33,260 nt of DNA from Porticoccus sp. Its GTDB lineage: Bacteria > Pseudomonadota > Gammaproteobacteria > Pseudomonadales > Porticoccaceae. Of this stretch, positions 7,709 to 14,472 are shown piece by piece; positions within the stretch are counted from its first letter, which is position 1, and the number at the start of each line of letters is the position of its first letter. Both the position numbers and the translations under genes were made by a program. The notes beneath the pieces were generated by a model, which did no database searches, had not been told where the DNA came from, and was given only the letters and a program-made list of their open reading frames with translations. The stretch lies in NCBI GenBank assembly GCA_002707685.1, contig PANQ01000002.1, positions 20,884 through 54,143 of the forward strand, written 5' to 3'.

Positions 7709-9070
7709 ATGGGAGCAATATCCGCTAACCGTATCAAGTTTTCCAAGCCCAATCTACGGGCTGTGGAGAAGCGAATCAACCAAGGTGGCTTTAGCAAAGA
7801 ACTATATATTTACGATGCTGATAGCCACCTCGCAGTGAGAGCAAAGCCTAATCAATCCTACGCCGAAAGCGTTTTCTGCCTGTATGCGCGTATTCGACCC
7901 CGCGGTGCAGCAAAAAGCAAAATGTATAAGCGCCAGATAATGAAAGTCGGGGATGCACGCAATGCCGAAATCAGTCTGGCACATCTGCGTAAACGCGCAG
8001 ACAGCCTGTTTCTGGAAATTCAGGAGGGGCGCGACCCCAAACAACTTGCGTTAGAGGAACAGGCAAAACAAGAAGCCGAGAAACAGCTCGTTGGGGCCAA
8101 GCGCGCTCTCAGAGATATGATCTATGGTACGCCGATGGACAATGGCGAAGATCGCATGCGCGATGGATTTATTGCTGAGCGACGCCCTAGTAAACGATAC
8201 CAAAAGGAAATTAAAGATAAGTCCAATAGCTTGCTTTTTGATCTGCTTGATGAGCCTTTATACAGCATGACGCCTGAACGGGTAAAAGTTGTTTATCTGA
8301 ATATGGTGCCCAAAGGCCAGACACAGCTAAATAATGCAATGCGTATATTGCGCTCTATTTGGAACTGGGCTCAGTCCAAATATGATGATTCCGGGCTCTT
8401 CGTGCGAAACCCAGTGAGCCGCGCGATGAAGCAGCTAGGTATCAATATCAACCGAACCAATAGGCGCTCTGTTCGTTTGGATGAAACTGAGTTCGGAACC
8501 TACCTTCGATCAGTTCTTAATCTTAGGCACCATGATCATACCTCGGCGCTACGCAATGGCCGAGATGCTTTACTGTTCATGCTTTTCTCAGGTGTCAGAT
8601 TGATGGGTACGATGACGCTCCGCATGGCCGATATTGACTTAGAGCGTTCGCAATTCACCATCATTAAAAAAGGCGGCGAGCCAGCAACTTTGCCCTTAAA
8701 CTCCGTGACCGAAGCCATTGTAAAGAATCGGCAAGGGCATTTACCCGCAGATGTGGAATATCTATTTCCTGGGGTTAGCTGCCGAGGCCACTACTGGGAC
8801 ACGAAGGCCGTTCGAAAGATTGTGCAAGAGGAAACTGGCATCGCGGTGACGAATCACGACCTAAGACGCACTTACAAAACCATCGGCGCTGAATTGGCCA
8901 TTAACCACATATTGATTGATGAATTATGTTGCCATGCGCGAGAGGGGGTCAATGCACACTATATTCATCCGTCCATGAGTGCATTACGTGATGCTAGTCA
9001 GCGTATCGCAGATTATATTTTGGAGGGGGCGGGTTTTGATCTGGTCGTAGAGCTACTTGAGCAGTGGTAA
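7709..9070 (+). CDS. Tyrosine integrase of the ICE
   Basis: Site-specific recombinase of 453 residues that would insert and excise the element at tRNA-Leu. Catalytic residues are visible: Arg297 in SGVRLMGTMTLR, Lys320/321 in IIKKGGEP, His383 and Arg386 in HDLRRTYK, His409 in CCHAREG and nucleophile Tyr418 in AHYIHPS. The N-terminal arm-binding domain and a central SAM-like core-binding domain (about 160-250) precede the catalytic part. The ATG at 7709 has AGGGAG five bases upstream; an ATG at 7694 lies before that site and is less likely. It points away from the tRNA fragment. The gene looks intact, so the element may still be mobile. Confidence 0.88.
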   Translation: MGAISANRIKFSKPNLRAVEKRINQGGFSKELYIYDADSHLAVRAKPNQSYAESVFCLYARIRPRGAAKSKMYKRQIMKVGDARNAEISLAHLRKRADSLFLEIQEGRDPKQLALEEQAKQEAEKQLVGAKRALRDMIYGTPMDNGEDRMRDGFIAERRPSKRYQKEIKDKSNSLLFDLLDEPLYSMTPERVKVVYLNMVPKGQTQLNNAMRILRSIWNWAQSKYDDSGLFVRNPVSRAMKQLGININRTNRRSVRLDETEFGTYLRSVLNLRHHDHTSALRNGRDALLFMLFSGVRLMGTMTLRMADIDLERSQFTIIKKGGEPATLPLNSVTEAIVKNRQGHLPADVEYLFPGVSCRGHYWDTKAVRKIVQEETGIAVTNHDLRRTYKTIGAELAINHILIDELCCHAREGVNAHYIHPSMSALRDASQRIADYILEGAGFDLVVELLEQW

Positions 9071-9121
9071 CTAAGCTATCAGTTGGCAGGTTCCCCAGTA
9101 GTCACAGTATCAATCCAGTTT

Positions 9122-9337
9122 TTAGATGAAAACATCCTTTTGACTGGATGCTGTTGATTGGTCTTTGAAGCTAAGCACTTCTGATTCCAAGTAAAACACC
9201 TTACCGAAGCGTTTGTACCAAGGTAAACCGGGATGTTCGGCAGTGCAACGCCACTTCTTCAGCGTCATGGGCGATAAAGATAATAGCGTTGCTGCTTGCC
9301 GAGTGGTTAGTTCTTTGTCATGTTCAACTATTTGCAC
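9122..9337 (-). CDS. Small excisionase/AlpA-like helix-turn-helix protein
   Basis: A 71-residue winged-helix DNA-binding protein. The segment ELTTRQAATLLSLSPMTLKKWR (about residues 9-30) is a MerR/excisionase-type helix-turn-helix, followed by GLPWYKRFGKVFYLESEVLSF, the usual wing and strand of HTH_17 proteins. Proteins of this size next to ICE integrases often act as recombination directionality factors or as AlpA-type activators of int. It is convergent with the integrase gene, 51 bases away. The role in excision is inferred from size and place. Confidence 0.72.
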   Translation of the reverse strand: MQIVEHDKELTTRQAATLLSLSPMTLKKWRCTAEHPGLPWYKRFGKVFYLESEVLSFKDQSTASSQKDVFI

Positions 9338-9469
9338 TAGCGTGACTCCCGTATACCGAGCGTAAACTCTAGCAACCTCAGTCCCGACTCGCTGCTACTA
9401 ATCTTTCAGTGTGAAAATAAAGTAAATTACTTGGCTAACCACATCCCAAAGTTTCGTAATCTGACAATA
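9338..9469. promoter_or_regulatory. Promoter region of the excisionase-like gene, no clear elements
   Basis: About 130 AT-rich bases between two minus-strand genes. It must drive the excisionase-like gene. No confident -35/-10 pair or repeat was found. Confidence 0.35.
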
Positions 9470-9493
9470 GAAAAAGCCACCTGAAGGGTGGCT
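9470..9493 (-). terminator. Rho-independent terminator of the DUF1249/DUF6908-like gene
   Basis: On the minus strand the stem AGCCACC / GGTGGCT (7 bp, loop CTTCA) is followed by a T-run. It overlaps the last bases of the stop codon of the gene it would end. Confidence 0.82.
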
Positions 9494-9911
9494 AACTCAG
9501 CGAGTGGCGCTGTTCAATCAAATTGTTCAACCACTGCCGAAGAAAACTATTGAGTTCCTTCCGCAGTTGAGGGTAGAACTTCCCTGGCTCTGGAAAGACT
9601 TGCTGATAGATGGGAGGTAGCGACATTTCAAAAGTGAAGGCCTCCACCATCCGTTGAGATGGGTAGACAAGCACCACTATTTCAGGGTCTTTACAGACAT
9701 CGCCATTCTGTTCGAAGTAATGCCCCATTGATACCGCAATACCTGAATCATTGCCGGACGCACCGTCCAAATGCGGCAAGCGCTCCACCACCCAGTCCAT
9801 CAAGCCCGCCACCTCACTGCGACGGCATTCTTCAGATACAACACCGTCCTTAGCAACAACCCCCAGCTTAACTAGTCGGTCATAGTTGGTTTCATAAATC
9901 GTCTTTCTCAT
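9492..9911 (-). CDS. DUF1249/DUF6908-like protein of mobile elements
   Basis: Soluble 139-residue protein with no signal peptide. The pattern ISMGHYFEQNGD-like (here AVSMGHYFEQNGDVCKDPEIVVLVYP, about residues 59-84) is typical of the DUF1249/DUF6908 group, which is frequent on plasmids and ICEs; its biochemical role is unknown. The C-terminal third is predicted helical (FYPQLRKELNSFLRQWLNNL). A strong terminator overlaps its stop. It is transcribed toward the excisionase-like gene but separated from it by the terminator, so it is probably an independent unit. Confidence 0.6.
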   Translation of the reverse strand: MRKTIYETNYDRLVKLGVVAKDGVVSEECRRSEVAGLMDWVVERLPHLDGASGNDSGIAVSMGHYFEQNGDVCKDPEIVVLVYPSQRMVEAFTFEMSLPPIYQQVFPEPGKFYPQLRKELNSFLRQWLNNLIEQRHSLS

Positions 9912-10415
9912 GAAATTTTCCTCACTTGTTAATTATCGAGCGCAGTGCCCGCCTGCGCTCCTGACCCGCTGGCGAAGCGCGGGGGTAGCAGATGGCCAGT
10001 GGCTCACCGGAAGCCGCAGCTAAGTGAGTGAGCGAAGCGAGGGAATCTGAACGGGTGAGGAAGCGCGAAGCCTTGCACTTGCCAGGCGCGAGGGGCAGCG
10101 CCCCTTAGCAAGATTTAACCGATTCTCTAGTAGCTGCTCAGCCGCCTGGAGGGCGGAAGCGTTAGGGAGTGAGAGGGCGGCAGTTCCGCGCAGCGGAATG
10201 AGCGATTAGCGAACCCGGAAACGACTGGCCAACGCCCAATATTATTTCAGTGTTTTCGACTTAACGTGGCGAAATGTCGAGCACGAAAACCGCTGCCCTT
10301 GTTGGTCATATTTATTGGGCTGAGGTGGCCAGATTGGCTTTTATGAATGTTCGATAACGAGCTTATTTGATGTGATTCATACTCGTAATTCTAGTCAGAC
10401 TTTAGGATGTGAGAT
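9912..10415. other. Gene-free, hairpin-rich stretch
   Basis: About 500 bases with no supported gene. Successive inverted repeats are visible: GAGCGCAG / CTGCGCTC (9938-9960), CCCGC / GCGGG (9965-9983), AGGGGC AGC GCCCCT (10091-10105), CCGCC / GGCGG (10142-10156) and TTCCGC GCA GCGGAA (10184-10198). Short GCGAAGCG words recur between them. Candidate roles are an origin of transfer, a structured RNA or old hairpin repeats. None can be proven here. Confidence 0.55.
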
Positions 10416-10440
10416 AAAACCTATTGACGGTCGGTTTTAT
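10416..10440. promoter_or_regulatory. Operator copy 1 of the metal cluster
   Basis: First of three 25-bp copies of a palindrome whose ideal form is AAACCGA, seven bases, TCGGTTT. This copy has one mismatch (AAACCTA). It covers the -35 box and part of the spacer of the cluster promoter, the classical place for a repressor. The likely ligand is the BlaI-family protein encoded just downstream. Confidence 0.72.
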
Positions 10441-10452
10441 ATGGGCAATAAT
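10424..10452 (+). promoter_or_regulatory. Sigma-70 promoter of the metal-resistance operon
   Basis: TTGACG (10424-10429) and AATAAT (10447-10452) are separated by 17 bases, each one mismatch from consensus. Transcription would start near 10459, about 30 bases before the BlaI-family GTG. Operator copy 1 overlaps the -35 box. Confidence 0.75.
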
Positions 10453-10489
10453 CGTCCGCATATCCAAGCATTAATTTGAAGGTTGTTCT

Positions 10490-10870
10490 GTGAATCTGGG
10501 AGAACTCGAAAAAGCGGCTTTACAGTATTTCTGGAGCCATGAAGAAGCGGATGCCAAGCAGGTGCATGCCTACTTTGAGACGAAGCGGGGCGGGTCTTTG
10601 AATACCATTCAGAGCACACTGGATCGCCTGTTTAAAAAAGGCCTGCTCAAGCGGGAAAAGCAGGGCTATGCCTATGTGTACCGCCAAGCCATGAGCAAAG
10701 ACGCTTTTATCGGCGAGCTGGTTGCGGATGTGACCAAGGATTTCTTCAAGCCCACCGATAATGCCCTGCACGCGGCGTTTACCTCCATGTCATCCAGCCT
10801 CTCCGATGATGAACTGTCGGAGCTGGAAGCTCTGATTGAACAACAACGCAATAATACCCGCTCGGAGTAG
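10490..10870 (+). CDS. BlaI/MecI/CopY family transcriptional repressor
   Basis: Repressor of 126 residues with the BlaI winged helix: residues 1-70 include LGELEKAALQYFW, then GSLNTIQSTLDRLFKKGLLKREKQGYAYVY, the recognition helix and wing. The C-terminal helical part (about 75-126) is the dimerisation region. In BlaI/MecI systems a partner M56 membrane protease triggers cleavage or release of the repressor, and an M56 gene follows after five bases. The start is a GTG; upstream frames lack a ribosome site. It is the first gene of a + strand cluster leading into czcCBA, so metal-responsive derepression is the probable role. The inducing signal is not visible. Confidence 0.88.
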   Translation: MNLGELEKAALQYFWSHEEADAKQVHAYFETKRGGSLNTIQSTLDRLFKKGLLKREKQGYAYVYRQAMSKDAFIGELVADVTKDFFKPTDNALHAAFTSMSSSLSDDELSELEALIEQQRNNTRSE

Positions 10871-10875
10871 CTAGC

Positions 10876-11820
10876 GTGATCATTGGTGGCCTGGCTCTGT
10901 TTCTTAATTTTTTTGCTGTGGCGACGCTCGCTTTCTTTTTTGGCGTGGCAGCGGTTAGTGCTGTCGGCTTATTTCGTACTCCCTTGCAATCTATCGATGC
11001 CAGCGGTCGGCGCCGGTTGCTATGGCTGGCGGTGTCTACCCCTTGGCTACTTGCCTTGGGGGTATCCGTCTTCTTCCTTTTGTCACTCTCGGTTGATGTG
11101 TCCTGGGTCGGGCAGTTGATGCACTGGCATCACGTCAACGCGTTTAATTTTTATAGCTGGCATGCTTATCCCTCCCTGTTGTTGTTACTAATATTTGTTG
11201 CCGTTGCGGTCAAGACCTATCGCAGTACAGTCACTCACCTTAGGGCTTATGGCTTGCTGAAGCTGGCGCTGAATGACGAGCAATTACTGGAGAGCCAGGT
11301 GCCACAGGCATTTTCGGCGGGTTTTCTGGTGCCTGAGGTATTTATCAGCACCGGCTTGATTGATCAGCTGGAGAAGAACGAACTCCAGATTGTGCAGCAG
11401 CATGAGCAGGCCCATGTTAATCGCCGTGATTCCCTGAAAAAGCTTGTATTCAGCTTTCTATCTTCATTCTTTCCCTCGCGTGTTGCTCAGCCGATGCGCC
11501 AGGCGATGTCATTGTGTATGGAGCAGTGTGCCGATGAATGTGCGGTGTCTCAGGGGACGAACCGGGCCGATTTGGCTATGACATTACTGAAAGTTACCAA
11601 ACTGATGCGGGCCTACGGCGCGACCGGGGATATGGCCTCTCTGAAGTGCGCCTTTGGTGACAGTGAGGTTAAGGCGCGGGTAGCGTACCTGATGCTGCCT
11701 CAACCGGCCCGCAGCGTACCGTTAGTGTTGATGATGGCGCTGCTCAGTGTCATTGCCTTGTTGTGTTTGCTCAGCGTGGATAGTGTTCACCACGTCATCG
11801 AGACTCTGTTTACTCACTAG
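10876..11820 (+). CDS. M56 family (BlaR1-like) membrane metallopeptidase
   Basis: Integral membrane zinc protease of 314 residues, partner of the BlaI-type repressor. Helices lie near residues 1-33, 40-72, 95-118 and 275-300. The zinc motif HEQAH is at 176-180, followed by a MEQCADECAV segment in the place where the family carries its third ligand and AD motif. After the last helix only a short tail remains, so the penicillin-binding sensor of BlaR1 is absent; signal sensing must be done by the membrane or loop parts. The start is a GTG with GGAG eight bases upstream, inside the end of the repressor gene. The several Cys residues near the active site could bind metal, but that is speculation. 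Confidence 0.85.
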   Translation: MIIGGLALFLNFFAVATLAFFFGVAAVSAVGLFRTPLQSIDASGRRRLLWLAVSTPWLLALGVSVFFLLSLSVDVSWVGQLMHWHHVNAFNFYSWHAYPSLLLLLIFVAVAVKTYRSTVTHLRAYGLLKLALNDEQLLESQVPQAFSAGFLVPEVFISTGLIDQLEKNELQIVQQHEQAHVNRRDSLKKLVFSFLSSFFPSRVAQPMRQAMSLCMEQCADECAVSQGTNRADLAMTLLKVTKLMRAYGATGDMASLKCAFGDSEVKARVAYLMLPQPARSVPLVLMMALLSVIALLCLLSVDSVHHVIETLFTH

Positions 11821-11829
11821 GAATACCTT

Positions 11830-13203
11830 ATGAAGAAACCACCTGTTCTGCCATTTTTAAAACCGATTGTTAGTCGGTTTTATCGAGTGGTGCTGCCGGT
11901 ACTCAAAGTACCTTTTTTTTCGCCTAAGAAACCGATTGCGGGTCGGTTTTATGTAGGGGGTAGGATATCAATCAGTACGATGCTCTGTGCGTTGATAGTT
12001 TGGCTCCCGGTATCTGCGCAGGCACAAACCGAGCGCATGGCGTCTATCACGATGCAGGACGCACTCACGAAAACGCTGCTGCAACACCCGGAGTTACCCG
12101 GTTATCGCGAGCTGCTGAAAAGCGCTGATGGTTATATCCAGCAGGCGGGCATCGGGGAGCGACCGGAATTGAGTTTCGTTGTCGAAGATGCTTTTGGTTC
12201 TGGTGATTTCAATGGCATCGACAATGCCCAGTCCACCTTGAGCTTGAGCTGGCTGCTAGAGGGGGAGTTGCTGGACAAACGGACCCTCGCTGCTCGCAGT
12301 CAAAAAAATACCTTTATCGCGCAACAGGAAGTCAAACGCCTGGACATCGCGGCGGAAACAGCCCGCTACTATCTGGCCGCGTTGTTCTTCCAGAAAAAGA
12401 AACAGCTGGAGCTTGACGCGATTACCCAGCTTGAACGTGTGCAAAGCGAAGTAGCCAAGCGGGTGAAGGCTGGCGCGGCTCCGCATGCAGATTTATATCG
12501 CGCACAAGCTAACCTGTCAGAGAAAAAACTGGTACTCAATGACGTCGGCTATGAGATCGACTCCGCCATCCAGAATCTGGCTGCCCAATGGGGCGAGTTC
12601 CAGCCGGACTTCGCCACTGTTCAGGGCAGTTTGGATGTGCCGGATCAGCCTGTGAACTTGTTTGCCATTCGTGAGCGCTTGGCGCAGAACCCCAATATCC
12701 AGCTGTTCTTGAGTGAGGAACGACTGGCCCAATCGAAAATTGATATTGCGAAGACTGAAGCTAAGGCACTGTGGCGCGTCAACGCGGGGGTGCGCCGTTA
12801 TGAGGCCACTAATGACTACGGCGTGGTGGCAGGTTTTAGCGTTCCATTGGGCAGTCGCGACAGGAACAAAGGCAAGGTGAGTGCTTTGTCGGCCCAGCAG
12901 GCCGTCTCTCGGGCTAACGCCGAGGCAATGCGTATCCGCATGGAGGCCCAACTGGCCAACTATGTGCGTTCCTTCGAGCGTTATCAGGGTTCTGAAGCGG
13001 CGCTTAAGCAGGACATTATTCCGCGCATTGAGCGTGCGCTAAAGGAGGCGGAGAAGGCCTACAAACTGGGCAAGTACAGCTTTGAAGAATGGAGCTCGGC
13101 CCAGCGGGAACTTCTTGCAGCCCAGGCTGCCTTGCTTGACCTGCAATTCAAGGCCCACCTGAACCGTGTCGAAATCGAGCGCCTGGCCGGTGTGGCCATC
13201 TGA
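11830..13203 (+). CDS. czcC: CzcC-like outer-membrane factor of an RND efflux system
   Basis: TolC-type outer-membrane channel of 457 residues that would complete the CzcCBA pump. After the signal region the mature part begins near residue 65 and has the long alpha-helical pairs of the family, for example near 160-240 and 355-450. The N-terminus is odd: about 48 residues precede the hydrophobic signal core (STMLCALIVWLPVSAQAQ), and they contain KPIVSRFY and KPIAGRFY, which are translations of two operator copies. The ATG at 11830 has TAGGA at good spacing and lies nine bases after the protease gene. An ATG at 11980 would give a short signal peptide but has no close ribosome site. Confidence 0.87.
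   Translation: MKKPPVLPFLKPIVSRFYRVVLPVLKVPFFSPKKPIAGRFYVGGRISISTMLCALIVWLPVSAQAQTERMASITMQDALTKTLLQHPELPGYRELLKSADGYIQQAGIGERPELSFVVEDAFGSGDFNGIDNAQSTLSLSWLLEGELLDKRTLAARSQKNTFIAQQEVKRLDIAAETARYYLAALFFQKKKQLELDAITQLERVQSEVAKRVKAGAAPHADLYRAQANLSEKKLVLNDVGYEIDSAIQNLAAQWGEFQPDFATVQGSLDVPDQPVNLFAIRERLAQNPNIQLFLSEERLAQSKIDIAKTEAKALWRVNAGVRRYEATNDYGVVAGFSVPLGSRDRNKGKVSALSAQQAVSRANAEAMRIRMEAQLANYVRSFERYQGSEAALKQDIIPRIERALKEAEKAYKLGKYSFEEWSSAQRELLAAQAALLDLQFKAHLNRVEIERLAGVAI
11859..11883. promoter_or_regulatory. Operator copy 2, inside the czcC reading frame
   Basis: Perfect AAACCGA, seven bases, TCGGTTT palindrome (arms 11860-11866 and 11874-11880), sharing most of its 25 bases with copy 1. It is read in frame as KPIVSRFY. 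No -10 box follows at proper spacing. Confidence 0.68.
11928..11952. promoter_or_regulatory. Operator copy 3, inside the czcC reading frame
   Basis: Perfect AAACCGA, seven bases, TCGGTTT palindrome, 69 bases after copy 2 and in the same orientation and codon phase (KPIAGRFY). A TAGGAT sequence lies downstream, but the spacing from the TTGCGG part is 19 bases, so an internal promoter is only a weak possibility. Confidence 0.68.
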
Positions 13204-13221
13204 GTCTGAGGAGAAATTTTA

Positions 13222-14463
13222 ATGAAACGATTAATTCAACCCGGTGTTGCCATGGCCCTGTCTCTGATTGTGACAGGCACTGTGATGTCAGCGCCAGCCT
13301 ATGCCGTCGAAAACCAAGAGGCGGCGGCTTATGAAGAAGTGGAAAAGGGGCCGAACAATGGCCGCATGCTGAGACAGGACGGCTTTGCCATTGAGCTGGC
13401 CATTTTTGAAGATGGCGTGCCGCCGGAATTCCGGGTCTGGGCCACCCTGAACGGCCAGCCCCTCAGTCCCGATGAGGTCAAGGTTCGGGTCGTGCTCGAC
13501 CGCCTGGGTGACGTGCAGGACAAGATCGGCTTTTACCGCCAGGAAGACTACCAGCGCGGTGACATGGCGATCTACGAGCCCCATTCCTTTGCAGTGGCAC
13601 TGAATGCCGAATACCAGGGCAAAACCTATCGCTGGGCCTATGACAATTTTGAGGGCCGGGTGGATATTAAGGATGACATCGCCGCAGCTAACGGTATCGA
13701 AACGGCGAAAGCCGGTCCGGGCACCATTCACCAGACAATCACCGCTTATGGTGAGTTGATCAATCCGGTTGAAAACACACGCGACATTGTGGCGCGCTTT
13801 GCCGGTGTTGTTAAGAAAGTGCATGTCAAGCTGGGTAGCCAGGTGAAGAAAGGCGATTCACTGGTAACCATTGAAAGCAACCAGGGCTTGAATGCCTACA
13901 CCATTAAAGCACCGATTGACGGCGTGGTATCCGGCCGTTATGTCAGCGCCGGAGAGCAAACTGACGGGCAGACCTTGCTGCGCCTGATCAACAATCGAGA
14001 ATTAGTTGCCGAAATTTATGTATTTCCACAGGACCGCTCGAAAGTACGGATGGGTAGCCCGGTGGTGCTGGAAGTCGACGGCGTTGAGCAACCGGCTGAA
14101 GGTGTCATTAGCTACATCGGGGCAGAAATCATCGAAGGGCAGGGCTTTCCGGTACGGATAGCGATTGATAACGCTGCGGGTGTATTCAGCCCAGGCGCTT
14201 TTGTTCACGGCCGTATTACGGTTGCCCGTTACGATGTTTCGCTTTCGGTCAAACGCGATGGCATCCAGGCCTTCCGCGATTTTCAGGTGGTTTACGCCAA
14301 AGTGGGTGAAACCTATGAAGTTCGCATGCTGGAACTCGGTGCGCAGGCCGGTGAATGGGCCGAAGTGCTGGGCGGGCTTGAGCCTGGTACCGAGTACGTG
14401 ACCAGCAACAGCTATGTCATCAAAGCCGACATCGATAAGTCCGGCGCGTCCCACGATCACTAA
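13222..14463 (+). CDS. czcB: CzcB-like periplasmic adaptor (membrane fusion protein)
   Basis: Periplasmic adaptor of 413 residues that links CzcA to CzcC. The signal peptide ends near residue 28 (SAPAYA). An N-terminal extension of about 120 residues, rich in acidic residues, is like that of some CzcB proteins and may bind metal. The lipoyl-type hairpin domain follows (ARFAGVVKKVHVKLGSQVKKGDSLVTIES, about 193-222, and YTIKAPIDGVVSGRYVSAGEQT, about 227-250), then beta-barrel and membrane-proximal domains to about 400. The C-terminus ends HDH. It starts 18 bases after czcC with TGAGGAG upstream, and czcA begins nine bases after it ends. Confidence 0.9.
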   Translation: MKRLIQPGVAMALSLIVTGTVMSAPAYAVENQEAAAYEEVEKGPNNGRMLRQDGFAIELAIFEDGVPPEFRVWATLNGQPLSPDEVKVRVVLDRLGDVQDKIGFYRQEDYQRGDMAIYEPHSFAVALNAEYQGKTYRWAYDNFEGRVDIKDDIAAANGIETAKAGPGTIHQTITAYGELINPVENTRDIVARFAGVVKKVHVKLGSQVKKGDSLVTIESNQGLNAYTIKAPIDGVVSGRYVSAGEQTDGQTLLRLINNRELVAEIYVFPQDRSKVRMGSPVVLEVDGVEQPAEGVISYIGAEIIEGQGFPVRIAIDNAAGVFSPGAFVHGRITVARYDVSLSVKRDGIQAFRDFQVVYAKVGETYEVRMLELGAQAGEWAEVLGGLEPGTEYVTSNSYVIKADIDKSGASHDH

Positions 14464-14472
14464 GAGGTTCTT

